Source: Bacteroidota bacterium
GTDB taxonomy: Bacteria; Bacteroidota; Bacteroidia; Chitinophagales; Saprospiraceae
Direction: 5' to 3'
DNA length: 64,000 nucleotides
NCBI GenBank assembly: GCA_024743405.1
Contig: JANSWP010000009.1
Span: forward strand, 1-64,000
Part shown: one piece after another, positions 9,537 through 20,600 of the stretch
How the letters are laid out: each line of letters starts with the position of its first letter
Numbering within the stretch: the stretch's first letter is position 1
Position numbers and translations under genes: made by a program
The notes under the pieces: generated by a model
The model's database searches: none
What the model saw: only the letters and a program-made list of their open reading frames with translations
What the model was told of the DNA's origin: nothing

Positions 9537-9674
9537 TTATTTGAAGTATTTATCCTTCAGATCCACTTCTGTTGGGGCTGACTCATAGGTCGTTTTTCGC
9601 AAGGAATCGAAAAATTTCTGCTCCGCTCCCTCTAACAAATAGTATTCGGGGTAGCGAGTGACTGCGTGCCTCAT
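9537..9674 (-). CDS. Small ORF (45 aa), possible gene remnant or small protein
   Basis: A 45-codon ATG ORF reads MRHAVTRYPEYYLLEGAEQK... and ends KDKYFK. Its stop lies one base before the hydrolase ATG, an arrangement typical of translational coupling. Its composition (charged, aromatic, amphipathic) looks protein-like. The frame is open for ten further codons upstream (TEYFPCWDYI) before a stop, and that part also looks coding. It may be the 3' remnant of a longer gene, or a small protein using a non-ATG start. I do not recognise the family. Confidence 0.4.
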   Translation of the reverse strand: MRHAVTRYPEYYLLEGAEQKFFDSLRKTTYESAPTEVDLKDKYFK

Positions 9675-9717
9675 GATATAGTCCCAACAAGGAAAGTACT
9701 CTGTTTATTTATGTCTC

Positions 9718-11379
9718 TTACTCAAAAACTACAGCTTCTGAGTCTTCATGCCAGTCCATCAATAAATCCTGATACCGTTGGGAGACGACATTTCGCTTAA
9801 CTTTCAAAGTAGGGGTAAGCAAGTTGTTTTCTACGCCCCATTGGTCTCTTACTATGACAATAGTTGAAACTCTTTGATAATTTTCGAACTTTTTATTGGC
9901 TTCTTTCAACGTTGTATTCAAACTTGCTCTCAAATCTTCTTTAGACTTGGCTAATCCAATTTCGGAAGGAACAATCAATGCAATCGGTTGTGGACATCCC
10001 AAACCAACGATGCATATTTGTTCAATATCTGAATTGTCTTCAAAGCCTTTTTCCAATTTGGCAGGTACAATAAATTGTCCTTTCGCACTCTTGAAAGTAT
10101 CTTTTACTCGACCCGTAATCCATAAGAAACCGTCTTTATCCATTCGACCTTGATCTCCGGTATGTAACCAACCATCTTTTATCGTCTCTGCCGTTTTTTC
10201 GGGATCTTTATAATAGCCGGTCATCATATAAGGACCTCGCATTAATATTTCATTGGTACCTTCTTCAATCTTTATTTCTGCCCCAACTTGGGCTTTACCG
10301 ACTGATCCTGGTTTATTATCTTCGGGCATTAGGCTAGTAGAGATCGCACAATTTTCTGTCATCCCATAACCGATCATAATATCGACCCCGATACTTTTAT
10401 ACCAATTTTTCAAGGTTTCTGGAAGCATGGCTGCACCTGAGACGCACGATCGAGCTTTAGCTAGCCCTAACCCCGTTTTAATTTTTTTCTTTATCATTCC
10501 GGAAACAATCGGAATTTTCAGAAGTGTATTCAGTTTCTTTTGAGGCATTTTTTTCAAGATGCCTAATTGAAATTTTGTCCAAATACGGGGCACTGCAAAG
10601 AATACAATTGGTTGGGTTTCACTAAGGTTTTTCGCAAAGGTTTGTAAGGATTCTGCAAAGGAAATAGTGCCTCCATATCGCATACAGGTCATTTCGACGA
10701 CGACTCTTTCCGCAATATGATTTAGTGGTAAGAAAGAGAAAAATCGGTCACTTCCATCTCTACCTAGTTTCAATGGGTTGTCTTTTTCTGTTGGTAGACT
10801 CGTACTGTCCAAAACTCGATAAGTCAAGACGACGCCTTTAGGAGTTCCTGTCGTTCCAGAGGTGAAAATAATTGTCCAAGTATCATCCATATTTGGAACA
10901 TGTACTTCCTTTATAGGGTCGAATTTATTAATAAAATCATCCCATTGTTGCCCTTCTGTTATTTTGGAAGCGCCCTCATAATGAGGCATAGTGATCATAG
11001 GCATTCCATCTGGAATACCGTCTTTCATTGCTTCCCAATTCTCAATTTTACCGACGATAAGGGCTTCCACATCTCCTAATCTAATAACCTCATTTATTTG
11101 CTTGGCATCTAAGGTAGGGTACAGTGGCACGGAAATATAACCGGCCATTATTATTGCGATGTCTGCGATAATCCACTCGCGGCAGTTTTTTGAAACCAAT
11201 CCGATATGGCTTTTGGGAGGCAAGCCTAATGATTTTAAGCCAGTGGCTAATTTTCGAGCAGTTTGACCTGCTTCTCCCCAAGTAGTAATTTCCCAATTGT
11301 CACCAAATGGTTGGCGAAGAAAGGGTTCATTGGCAGCTTTTGACTCCCAGTCATAGAAATGAAAGTGAAATTTTTCCAT
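9718..11379 (-). CDS. AMP-binding long-chain acyl-CoA synthetase
   Basis: Adenylate-forming enzyme of 553 residues that activates fatty acids to acyl-CoA with ATP. The P-loop motif IIFTSGTTGTPKG (about 170-182), MIGYGMTEN (A5 region), GWLHTGD and GRVKDTFK near the C-terminal hinge are all present. It resembles the FAA1/FadD15-type long-chain ligases, with a large C-terminal part (FENYQRVSTIVIV). It lies upstream of, and co-directional with, the small ORF and the alpha/beta hydrolase, with about 45 nt before the small ORF, so the three probably form one transcript. Chain-length specificity cannot be read from sequence. Confidence 0.9.
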   Translation of the reverse strand: MEKFHFHFYDWESKAANEPFLRQPFGDNWEITTWGEAGQTARKLATGLKSLGLPPKSHIGLVSKNCREWIIADIAIIMAGYISVPLYPTLDAKQINEVIRLGDVEALIVGKIENWEAMKDGIPDGMPMITMPHYEGASKITEGQQWDDFINKFDPIKEVHVPNMDDTWTIIFTSGTTGTPKGVVLTYRVLDSTSLPTEKDNPLKLGRDGSDRFFSFLPLNHIAERVVVEMTCMRYGGTISFAESLQTFAKNLSETQPIVFFAVPRIWTKFQLGILKKMPQKKLNTLLKIPIVSGMIKKKIKTGLGLAKARSCVSGAAMLPETLKNWYKSIGVDIMIGYGMTENCAISTSLMPEDNKPGSVGKAQVGAEIKIEEGTNEILMRGPYMMTGYYKDPEKTAETIKDGWLHTGDQGRMDKDGFLWITGRVKDTFKSAKGQFIVPAKLEKGFEDNSDIEQICIVGLGCPQPIALIVPSEIGLAKSKEDLRASLNTTLKEANKKFENYQRVSTIVIVRDQWGVENNLLTPTLKVKRNVVSQRYQDLLMDWHEDSEAVVFE

Positions 11380-11636
11380 ATTGTCCTTTTACTTTTTGTA
11401 ACCGCCCAATTTATAGGTTGGGTTGAGTGAAAATATTGTTTATTCTGTCAGTCAGTTGAGTGAATGAGCAATGAAATGGTCGATTATTGAGCTAATGCAG
11501 CGATCTCAATTCCTTGTTCACCACTTCCTGTATAGAGCAAATATAACTTTCATTAGTTATCTTCAAAAATATATGGAGATGGAGTTGGTCTGAAAACTAT
11601 CTAATTATTTGGGGTTTAGAACTCCTACATCGTTCT

Positions 11637-12242
11637 TTATTCTCTATTTTTCCCACTAAAGACACTCACTTTTGGATTTAAAGGATTACCTGAACTTCTT
11701 CTGTGTGAAACAATTTGGCCTGTATGCCAAATGGCATCAGCGATTGGTCCATTTAGGTTATTCCAAAAAGGATACTCTGAGCGATTCTCGCCTCTTTGAA
11801 AAATGATTTTCATGTCTTCCATCGCTCCTTCTTCGGCGGCACGGAGGTTGTCGCTTGCTCTCTTTATATTTTCTAAAGTTCTTTTTCTTTTTTCCTCAAA
11901 AGTCAAGGTTTCTTGATCTCCTCCTCTAACATTTGGTGTGCTGGAGGTACCATTTGCAATGGTACGAGAAAGACCTAATACGTGATCCATTGTTTCAGAA
12001 ACTGTTCGACCTTTTTCACTAGGGGAGAATGCCAAATCTTCGGCTCTTAATCCATCAGTCGCCCAATAATATCGATAGCCCAGACCATCAATCATTCTAG
12101 CGGCTACTGTTTCAGCTGTAAATTTTTCAGGGGCTTCGGGGATTTCGTGGTAAGGTAATGTTACATCCATAGTTTCGTCTTGTGCACAAGTGAATTGGGT
12201 GAATGAAAAAGTGGCTAAGAATAAAAGGGTGAGTGATTTCAT
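11637..12242 (-). CDS. Secreted DinB-superfamily protein
   Basis: About 201 residues, with a signal peptide (MKSLTLLFLATFSFTQFTCAQ) followed by a DinB-like four-helix bundle. The expected metal-ligand histidines appear in ETMDHVLG and in AIWHTGQIVSHRR. DinB-like proteins are putative metal-dependent enzymes of diverse or unknown function; many Bacteroidota encode exported versions. The start at 12242 gives a normal signal peptide, and an ATG two codons upstream is also possible. It is separated by about 260 bp from the acyl-CoA ligase and is probably transcribed on its own. Confidence 0.75.
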   Translation of the reverse strand: MKSLTLLFLATFSFTQFTCAQDETMDVTLPYHEIPEAPEKFTAETVAARMIDGLGYRYYWATDGLRAEDLAFSPSEKGRTVSETMDHVLGLSRTIANGTSSTPNVRGGDQETLTFEEKRKRTLENIKRASDNLRAAEEGAMEDMKIIFQRGENRSEYPFWNNLNGPIADAIWHTGQIVSHRRSSGNPLNPKVSVFSGKNRE

Positions 12243-12340
12243 GATCATTCATTAGGTGAAAAATAGGATTTTCGAATTTCAAACATAGCCAATCCTTTTT
12301 ACATACAACTATTGTACTTTTGGGAATTATTAAAAACGGA

Positions 12341-12401
12341 CTAAAAACAGGCGGAAAATGACTCGGTAAAAAAACGGCAGTAGGTTTTAATACAGCTTCT
12401 T
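12341..12401. repeat. Dispersed intergenic repeat, copy 2
   Basis: Same 61-bp block as at 90-150, in the same orientation. The hairpin found upstream of copy 1 is absent here, so the conserved unit is the block itself. It sits in the divergent gap between the DinB gene and the HupE-like gene. Confidence 0.75.
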
Positions 12402-12461
12402 TAACGCAAATTCCAAACATACACTAAGAACGAAGAACTTATAAAGTTATAGATATCAATT

Positions 12462-13043
12462 ATGCAATCAGCTTTTCAAACCTTCTTAAGCCTTGGTTTT
12501 GACCATATTCTTGATCCCAACGGCTATGATCATATTCTTTTTATTATAGCGCTTTGTGCTATTTATAAGATAAGTGAATGGAAGAAAGTAGCCATTTTGG
12601 TGACGGCTTTTACACTGGGACATTCTTTAACTTTGGCACTTTCAGCGTTGGACATTGTTCGCGTACCAGCAGATTTCATTGAGTTTTTAATCCCTTTGAC
12701 TATCCTTTTGACTGCTATTTATAACGTAATCGAAAAACCAAAAACTACGGCATCTAAATATCTAAATTTCAATTATTTTATAGCTCTATTTTTTGGGCTG
12801 ATTCACGGAATGGGATTTTCGAACTTCTTTCGTTCGACTATTATGCCTGGTCAAGAGCGTGAATTGGTCAATCAACTTTTTGCTTTTAATGTAGGTGTTG
12901 AGTTAGGGCAGTTAATCATTGTTGCTATAATTTTGTTAGTCTCCTTTTTTGCATTCAATATTATAAAAATCAAACAACGAGAGTGGACACTTTTTGTATC
13001 TGGCGCAGCAGCAGGAGTTGCTATTATTTTAATAATGGGATAA
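12462..13043 (+). CDS. HupE/UreJ-type membrane protein
   Basis: 193-residue integral membrane protein with about six hydrophobic segments. It matches the HupE/UreJ_2 family in its N-terminal GFDHILDPNGYDHILFI, in TAFTLGHSLTLALS, and in the histidine-rich FGLIHGMGFSNFF. Relatives are linked to nickel or cobalt transport for hydrogenase or urease, but many Bacteroidota carry this short form with neither enzyme nearby, as here. A role in metal transport is only tentative. It is followed by a secreted zinc metalloprotease on the same strand, about 130 bp downstream. Confidence 0.8.
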   Translation: MQSAFQTFLSLGFDHILDPNGYDHILFIIALCAIYKISEWKKVAILVTAFTLGHSLTLALSALDIVRVPADFIEFLIPLTILLTAIYNVIEKPKTTASKYLNFNYFIALFFGLIHGMGFSNFFRSTIMPGQERELVNQLFAFNVGVELGQLIIVAIILLVSFFAFNIIKIKQREWTLFVSGAAAGVAIILIMG

Positions 13044-13172
13044 TTGAGTATGGATGATGACCATTCTGTCAATTGAGGTACTAACAGTTATGAAAGATGA
13101 TTTTTTATTCAAATATGAATATTACTTTTGTCTCCCAAATTCAAAAAGTCTTATTAACAAACAATTTCAACG

Positions 13173-15635
13173 ATGAAGAACCTAGTCAAATTTTTACTAC
13201 TCATTTTTACATTGAGTGTTTCTGTGAACCCAATTTTTGCCCAAGAGAAAAAAGAGGACAAAAAGGAAGGTAAAAAAGAAGAAAGTGAAGCATCAAATGA
13301 TGGAAAATCAAAAGACAAAAAGTCTAAAGAAAAGAAATATGAAGATATCATTACAGAGGAGGCCGTAACTGATTCGGGCTTATTTATCGTTCATAAAGTG
13401 GTCGATAAACATTTTTTCGAACTATCTGAAGAGTTACTTGATAGGGAAATATTAGTGGTTACTCGTATGTCCGGCTATGTAAAAGGATTGAGTTTTGGTG
13501 GTGCCGGTATGAAAACACGCCCTCAACAAGTCATACGTTGGCAAAAACAGGATAAGAAAATATTACTTCGGTCAGTCTCTTATAATAGTGTTGCCAGTCA
13601 TGATGAGCCTGTTTATGAATCAGTCGTTAATAATAATTTTGAACCCATCGTTGCTGCGTTTGAGATAAAAACCATGAATGAGGATTCTACGGCTTATGTG
13701 ATTGATGTTGCGTCTCTTTTTACGTCTGATGTTCCGATGTTGGGTGCATTAGGTTCCAGTCAAAGAAAAAGATTTGGGATAGGAGGAATGGATGCTAAAA
13801 GATCTTTTATTGAAGAGATAAGAAGTTTTCCAAATAATGTCGAAGTGAGGCATGTTTTGACTTACAAAGGCAGTAAGTTGCCTGACAATCAAACGACGGG
13901 AACACTTTCTGTTCAAATGAATCAGTCTTTTATCGTATTGCCAGAAGAACAGATGCAGCCACGATACTTTGATGGGCGAGTGAGTTATTTTTCTGTTTCA
14001 AGAACTAATTATTCAAGTGATGAGCAACGTGCCGCAACCGAAAGATTCATTACAAAATGGCGCCTTGAGCCTTCAGATATAGATGCTTTTAAAAGAGGGG
14101 AATTGGTAGAACCAAAGAAACAAATTGTCTATTATATCGACCCTGCAACTCCAGAAAAATGGAGACCTTATATCAAACAAGGGGTAAACGATTGGCAAAA
14201 AGCTTTTGAAAAAGCAGGCTTTAAAAATGCAATAATTGCCAAAGATCCTCCTTCAAAAGAAGAGGATCCAGATTGGAGCCCTGAAGATGTGAGGTATTCT
14301 GTGATTCGATATATCACAACGGATATTCAAAATGCCCAAGGACCCCATGTCCATGATCCTCGTACAGGAGAAATCTTAGAGAGTGATATTCTCTGGTATC
14401 ATAATATAATGCGTCTCTTAAGAAATTGGGCATTGACGCAAACAGGAGCGATAAATCCAGATGTACGGGCTGTCAATTTTAAAGATGAAGTGATGGGAGA
14501 ATTAATTCGATTTGTGTCGGCTCATGAGGTTGGTCATACATTAGGTTTACCTCACAACATGGGGTCAAGTGTAGCATATCCAGTTGATTCCTTGCGTTCA
14601 AAGACTTTTACAGATACACACGGAACGGCTCCTTCCATTATGGATTATGCACGATTTAATTATGTTGCACAACCTGAAGATGGCGTCACAAGTATTTATC
14701 CTGCCATTGGTGAATATGATGATTGGTCAATCATCTATGGTTATCGGCCAATTTTGGAAGCAAATTCCGCAGAAGAAGAAAGAGCTGTTTTGAATCGTTG
14801 GATTAAGGAGCGTGCTGGTGACCCTACTATGCGATTTGGACAACAGCAATTTAGAACAATTGATCCTTCTTCTCAGACAGAAGATCTGGGAGATGATGCA
14901 ATGAAAGCGAGTGCGTATGGTATCGCAAATTTGAAAAAAATCATTCCAAATTTGATTGAATGGTCGGCTGAAGAAGGTGAAGGTTATGCGCAATTAAAAG
15001 AAATGTACGATGCTTCTATCGGTCAATATAGAAGATACATGGGGCATGTAGCCAATAATGTCGGAGGTGTATATGAATATCGAAAATCAAGTGAAGAGGA
15101 TGGGGTCGTTTACTCACATGTTCCGAAAGAAAAGCAGAGAGCAGCAGTTACATTCTTGATTCAAGAATTATTCAAAACACCTAGCTGGGTGGTTGATCAA
15201 GATATTCTTGCAAGAGTTGAAAATACCGGCGTGGTTGAGCGAATTCGTGGGATGCAATCTCGAACATTGAGTAGTCTTTTTGATAAGGACAGATTAAACC
15301 GATTGGTTGAAAATGAGGTGTTGAACGGTTCAAAAGCTTTCACTTGTTTGGATTTGTTTACGCAAATTAAAAACGGTATTTGGAGTGAATTGAAATCAGG
15401 ACAATTACCAGATGCTTATCGCAGAAACCTTCAAAGAGCTTGGATCGATCAAATGGAGGCGCTGATGAAATTGGAGGGTGCTAAATACAATCAAAGTGAT
15501 TTGAAAGCCATGGCACGCGGTAATTTGACAGATATTAAAGGCTTTTTAAAATCAATATTGAAGAAAGAAAAACGTCAAATGTATCGGTATCATTATGAAG
15601 ATGCAATGAAGCGAATTGAGAAGATATTGAAGTAA
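13173..15635 (+). CDS. Secreted zinc-dependent metalloprotease (DUF5117/DUF4953 type)
   Basis: 820-residue exported protease. A signal peptide (1-24, ending NPIFAQ) is followed by a strongly charged Lys/Glu-rich linker (about 25-55), then the DUF5118/5117-like N-terminal region. The metzincin-type zinc site HEVGHTLGLPHN has His451, Glu452, His455 and His461. A Met-turn candidate follows (SIMDYARFNYVAQP). The length and order match a family of large zinc-dependent proteases common in Bacteroidota with no assigned substrate. No T9SS signal is seen at the C-terminus, which is basic and helical, so it is probably periplasmic or surface-retained. Confidence 0.85.
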   Translation: MKNLVKFLLLIFTLSVSVNPIFAQEKKEDKKEGKKEESEASNDGKSKDKKSKEKKYEDIITEEAVTDSGLFIVHKVVDKHFFELSEELLDREILVVTRMSGYVKGLSFGGAGMKTRPQQVIRWQKQDKKILLRSVSYNSVASHDEPVYESVVNNNFEPIVAAFEIKTMNEDSTAYVIDVASLFTSDVPMLGALGSSQRKRFGIGGMDAKRSFIEEIRSFPNNVEVRHVLTYKGSKLPDNQTTGTLSVQMNQSFIVLPEEQMQPRYFDGRVSYFSVSRTNYSSDEQRAATERFITKWRLEPSDIDAFKRGELVEPKKQIVYYIDPATPEKWRPYIKQGVNDWQKAFEKAGFKNAIIAKDPPSKEEDPDWSPEDVRYSVIRYITTDIQNAQGPHVHDPRTGEILESDILWYHNIMRLLRNWALTQTGAINPDVRAVNFKDEVMGELIRFVSAHEVGHTLGLPHNMGSSVAYPVDSLRSKTFTDTHGTAPSIMDYARFNYVAQPEDGVTSIYPAIGEYDDWSIIYGYRPILEANSAEEERAVLNRWIKERAGDPTMRFGQQQFRTIDPSSQTEDLGDDAMKASAYGIANLKKIIPNLIEWSAEEGEGYAQLKEMYDASIGQYRRYMGHVANNVGGVYEYRKSSEEDGVVYSHVPKEKQRAAVTFLIQELFKTPSWVVDQDILARVENTGVVERIRGMQSRTLSSLFDKDRLNRLVENEVLNGSKAFTCLDLFTQIKNGIWSELKSGQLPDAYRRNLQRAWIDQMEALMKLEGAKYNQSDLKAMARGNLTDIKGFLKSILKKEKRQMYRYHYEDAMKRIEKILK

Positions 15636-15657
15636 GGAATTGCTTTGAAATAACCAC

Positions 15658-15725
15658 GGTATAGATTACTGGAGCATCGCCGCAAAGCGGCCCGCTCCAG
15701 TAAATGGTGGTTTTGGAGGGAAGTC
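15658..15725. repeat. Hairpin-forming dispersed repeat, copy 1
   Basis: 68-bp unit containing an 8-bp outer stem (15668-15675 with 15694-15701, actggagc / gctccagt) and an inner stem gccgc-aaa-gcggc (15679-15691). An inverted copy lies at 63080-63147 with about eight differences in 68. Outer-stem changes are compensatory (C-G to T-A), so the hairpin is conserved rather than the exact sequence. It may also act as a terminator for the protease gene, but no T-tract follows. Confidence 0.75.
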
Positions 15726-15882
15726 GAATTTAATATCGTCTAAGCATTTCCCTAATTTTTTTTGATCCGTATTCCACTAATTAATAGGAATGGATTTAGA
15801 AAACTTTTACCCATGTCTAATAATTGGTGGAATATGGTTTACTTTATTCTGTCCAAGCACTTATTAGAACGAATTCAACTTG

Positions 15883-16836
15883 ATGAACATCCTATCTGAA
15901 ATCTTAAAAGCCTCCAACCGAATCCAGCATTACATCCTGAAAACACCTCTTTTATATTCGGCACAATTGAGTAAGCTTTGTGAAGGCAAGGTGTATTTAA
16001 AGCTTGAAAGTGAGCAATATACAGGGTCTTTCAAGGCGCGAGGAGCGATGAATAAAGTCTTATGGTTGAATGAAAAAGGTAATGAAAAAGGGGTTATTAC
16101 AGCTTCAACTGGTAATCATGGTATGGGAGTAGCCCGTGCTTTGAGTATTTTGGAAATGAAGGGTAAAGTAGTTGTCCCCAATAATGTAGTGCCTGCCAAA
16201 TATGAAGCATTGAAGTCTTTTGGTTCGGAAATTCAAAAATATGGTGATGATTGTTTTGTTTCAGAAACTTACGCTGGTGATATAGCGAAAAATGAAGGCT
16301 TGACTTATATTTCTCCATATAATGACCCTCAGATTATTGGTGGGCAAGGTACTGTTGGAGTAGAAATAGTAGAACAACATCCAGCAAAAATAGATAATCT
16401 CTTTGTGACAGTTGGTGGTGGCGGTTTGATTTCAGGGATTGGAACTTATATGAAATTTATCTCACCTGAAACGAAAATTTTTGGTTGTCAGCCTGAAAAT
16501 TCACCAGAAATGACACTAAGTGTTCGGACAGATTCTTATGTGACGGTACCGTCAAAAGATACACTTTCTGATGGCTCTGCAGGGGCTTTTGAAGAAGATT
16601 CTATCACCTTTCCAATTTGTAAAGCTATAATAGATGAGTTCTTTTTGGTTGCTGAAAAGGAGATTGCAGCTTCGATCAATTTGATCTTGACAATGGAACG
16701 AAAATTAATTGAAGGGGCGGCAGGTGTTGCCGTAGCTTCTTTTTTGCAGAATGTAGAGCGATTTCGAGGACAGACCTCTGTTATTGTAATTTGTGGTGGC
16801 AATATTTCCAAAGATAAATTGAAAAAGATACTTTGA
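15883..16836 (+). CDS. PLP-dependent threonine/serine dehydratase-like enzyme
   Basis: 317-residue fold-type II pyridoxal-phosphate enzyme. The Schiff-base lysine lies in TGSFKARGA (Lys51), followed by the phosphate-binding glycine loop VGGGGLISGIG and an Asn-rich STGNHGMG segment. Length and motifs fit catabolic threonine ammonia-lyase, serine dehydratase or serine racemase; these cannot be told apart here. No C-terminal ACT regulatory domain is present, so the biosynthetic allosteric form (IlvA) is unlikely. The ATG at 15883 is preferred over an in-frame TTG one codon upstream. It is apparently monocistronic. Confidence 0.85.
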   Translation: MNILSEILKASNRIQHYILKTPLLYSAQLSKLCEGKVYLKLESEQYTGSFKARGAMNKVLWLNEKGNEKGVITASTGNHGMGVARALSILEMKGKVVVPNNVVPAKYEALKSFGSEIQKYGDDCFVSETYAGDIAKNEGLTYISPYNDPQIIGGQGTVGVEIVEQHPAKIDNLFVTVGGGGLISGIGTYMKFISPETKIFGCQPENSPEMTLSVRTDSYVTVPSKDTLSDGSAGAFEEDSITFPICKAIIDEFFLVAEKEIAASINLILTMERKLIEGAAGVAVASFLQNVERFRGQTSVIVICGGNISKDKLKKIL

Positions 16837-17624
16837 ATTTGATGCTTTTTGTGAATTTTGACTTCCCCATCGTGTAAATTTCCCGACTTTTATAAATTAC
16901 GTTTATTCCACATGCCGTATTCTTGGTGTTTGTCTGTAATTTTAGACTTGATTTTTATTGTGTGACTTTTTAACGCCTATGCGTTTCAATTTTGTAATTC
17001 TAGGACAAAATAAACTTATGATAGCTGTCGCAGTTGTAAATAATCTCTGCCAGCAAAAAGTAAGAAATTAGGAATAAATAAGTTGGTTCAAGAATCTAAA
17101 TATTTTGACACTAAACGAGGCGTGATGAATCAGCATAGCCATAGCTCTGTGAATAAAGAAGAATGAAGTATGGTGTTAAAAGATAACGGCAATTGGTCTA
17201 AGTTATTTATTGCTCATCTCTAAAGTTAGAGAATAGAGACATCGTGCGAATAATAGAATTCTTAATTTTCGGAATAATTTGTGCGCTAATATTTCACTGT
17301 AAAACAGTCTTTAAAATATATTATTTTTGTATAGGAAAAATAAACATTCATTGTAGAAATCACCTTACCAGAATAAAGTTTTCATTCGAACAAAAATGCA
17401 AATCACTAAAAATTATTATTAGAATAGTTTTTCCGTTCTTGATTAAGAAAATAATTGCCCCCCCTTTACCAATTGATATAATTGAGATGGACTTTAGATA
17501 ATGTATAAATCTTAATTTCTGATTTCTTTGTCCAAATAATATTAGTTGACAATAGTCAATCATTGATTCTAAAAAAGAAATTTGAATATCTAAATAATTT
17601 TATAAATCAAAATTTGAAAGCTCT
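16837..17624. other. 788-bp A+T-rich intergenic region, no gene seen
   Basis: Separates the dehydratase from the giant secreted protein. The only ORF of note (85 codons from 17244) is Ile/Phe/Lys-rich and looks like chance in A+T-rich DNA. No terminator or repeat was recognised. It probably contains the promoter and a long leader for the giant gene. Confidence 0.5.
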
Positions 17625-20600
17625 ATGATGCTGCGATTACTCACTGTATTTTTTGCTATTTGCTTGAGTTTTAATTCCTTCTCCCAGGAGGTTTTCTCCG
17701 GCAAACTGACTAAGACACTTAACCATGAAAAGCTTAATAAGGAGTTTAAAAAGTATGAAGTTTTTCAGCTTGACTTTTCTGCAATAAATGATTTTGCAAA
17801 AAGTGAAGGAAACTATATTCCTATTCATCTTCAACTTGGAGATAAATATGATTGGAATATTGACTTGTACCCTCGGGAGTTATTTTCGAGTGATTACAAG
17901 GCTCAAGTTCAAACAGAAAAAGGTATTCAAACCATTGATTTTGATACAAACATAGCGTTCAACGGAAATTTGAAAGGAAGCCCATCGGATGAAGTGACGC
18001 TGACGATTTCTAAAGATTTTTTTGGTGGGTTAATTAACGATGGGAAAGTGGAGTATTTTATAGAACCCTATCGTCGTTTTGTTCCTAATGCTTCCAAAGA
18101 TTTATTTGTCGTTTATAAAGGGTCAGATGTTCATGATAAAGGGGGACTTTGTGCAGCTCATGAGGTGAGTAAAAAAATTATAGAATTTGGTGGACATATA
18201 AATAAGCAAGAACCAAAAGGCGGAACGGCAGAAGTTGTGGCGTGTTACGAAATGGAATATGCCATTGCTGGTGATTTGTCTATGTTTAATGCCTATGGTT
18301 CAGTAGGAGCTGTAATTGGTCATACAACGAATATTACCAACTTATCACAAAATAACTATGATGATGAATTTAATCATCAAGTCTTATTTCTAATAGTCAC
18401 GCATTTTATTGTTTCTACGAGCAATCCATGGACTGCCTCTAACAATGCAAGTAATTACCTTAGTTCCTTCCGAATTTGGGGAAACAATGGTGGTTTTGGG
18501 GTTAACTATGATCTCGCCGGTTGTTGGACAAATCTCAATATTTCAGGTGGAGTTGTTGGAGTAGCCTATATAAATGGACTCTGCAATTCTTTTAAATATC
18601 ATTTGATAGAAGATTTTACTTCTAATACGAATACTCTTCGGCAAACATTATCCCATGAAATGGGACATAATTATAATGCCAATCACAATAACCCAGCATC
18701 AGGAGATATCATGGATCCGGTTGTTAATGGATCTAGTACCTGGTCATTTGGCTCTCAAAACGTAATCAATAATAAAATCACTTCAAGTATTAATTCTGGA
18801 TGTTTTTCGGCTTGCGCCGGATTATTGCCTCCTGCAGCTAACTTTACAGTGACTCCTCCCATAGGTTGTGCTCCATTGACGGTTACCTGTAATGACCTTT
18901 CAGTAAATGGACCGACTCAATGGTCTTGGACGGTTAGTTTAAATGGCGTAACTCTTTTTACCTCGGTTCAACAAAATCCAACATTTACTTTGGTCAATGC
19001 TGGCTGTTATGATATCACCCTAACGGCTTCTAATAGTATTGGTGCTAGTGCTCCTTTTACGCAACAAGTAACAGTGAATGCGGCTCCGAATGCGAATTTT
19101 TTCTGGACAAATATTGGAACAACCGTCGTTTTTACAAATTTATCGACGCCCAATGATCCTTGTTTGGCACCAACTTCTTACTTGTGGAATTTTGGTGATG
19201 GTAATACTAGTACAGAATTTGAACCGATGCATACTTATGCTACTGAAGCGGTATATAATGTTACCTTGACTGCTTCCAATTCTTGTGGAACTTCTACAAT
19301 TCCTCAAGAGGTGGCAGCATATTTTCCTCCTTCTGCCAACTTTACGGCAGATCCAACTTCAGGTTGTGCTGTATTAGATGTTGATTTTGTCAATACATCT
19401 TCTACTAATTCACTTACAGCGAACTGGATTTTCGAAGGAGGTTCACCTGCTACTTCTTCAGATTTCTTCCCTTCTATACAATACTTTACACCGGGTACCT
19501 ATGATGTGACTTTGGAGGTTTGCAACCCTGCTGGGTGTGATATACTCGTTTTACCTGACTATATTGAAATATTGGATCAGCCTGAAGCGGATGCAGGACC
19601 TACTCAATTAATTGATTGCAATAATGCAGAAGTTGACCTAGATGGATCTGCTTCTTCTCAAGGCAATAATTATATTTATAGTTGGACTACTGTAAATGGA
19701 AATATTGTTTCTGGGGCGAATACTTTAACCCCGACAGTTGATGCACCAGGTGAATATTGTCTAGAAGTAATGGATAACAATGGAGAAAATTGTACAGCGA
19801 CTTCCTGTGTGGAGGTTTTTGAAGATTTACTGACACCAACGGCAGATGCAGGACCGAGTATGGCTATCGATTGTATCAATTCATTAGTTACATTGGATGG
19901 TACAGGTTCTTCTCAAAATGGGAATTTCTCTTATGAATGGGCTGGGCCAAGTATTGTTTCTGGAGGAACAACGTTAACTCCAGAAGTAGATCTTCCTGGT
20001 TTTTATACGATTACAGTAACCAATGATGACAATGGTTGTACAGAGGAAGCTGAAACGGAAGTCACAGATGATATGGTGGCACCGATAGCGAATGCTGGTG
20101 ATGATATGGTGATCGATTGTAATAACGTAGAAGTCACACTAGATGGGTCTGGTTCTTCACAAGGAGCTAATATCTCTTACGACTGGTCAGGACCTGGTAT
20201 TGTTTCTGGAGGAAACTCTTTGACACCAATTGTCAATTCAGCTGGACTATATGTGTTAATTGTAACCAATAATAATAATGGTTGTACCGAACTTTCGGAG
20301 GCGATGGTGAATGAAGATACGGACTTACCCATTGCAAGTGCAGGTGATGATGCAGAGTTAAATTGTAATGTTACTTCAGTAACTTTGGATGGCTCAAATT
20401 CTTCTCAAGGAAGCAATTATACTTACGCTTGGTCTGGGCCAAGTATTGTTTCTGGCGGAAACAGTTTGATGCCAGTTGTTGCTGCTCCTGGTACCTATAC
20501 GATTACGGTAACAAACCTTAATAATGGTTGTACTTCTACTTCCAATGCTGAGGTGACCGGAGACAATACAGTCCCCACAGCAAGTGCTGGTCCAACTCAA

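Noticed and set aside
13090-13176. 28-codon ORF whose stop overlaps the metalloprotease start codon
   Set aside because: Too short, with no composition signal; likely chance.
17244-17501. 85-codon ORF in the gap before the giant protein
   Set aside because: Ile/Phe/Lys-rich, no recognisable motif, A+T-rich context; looks like a chance ORF.
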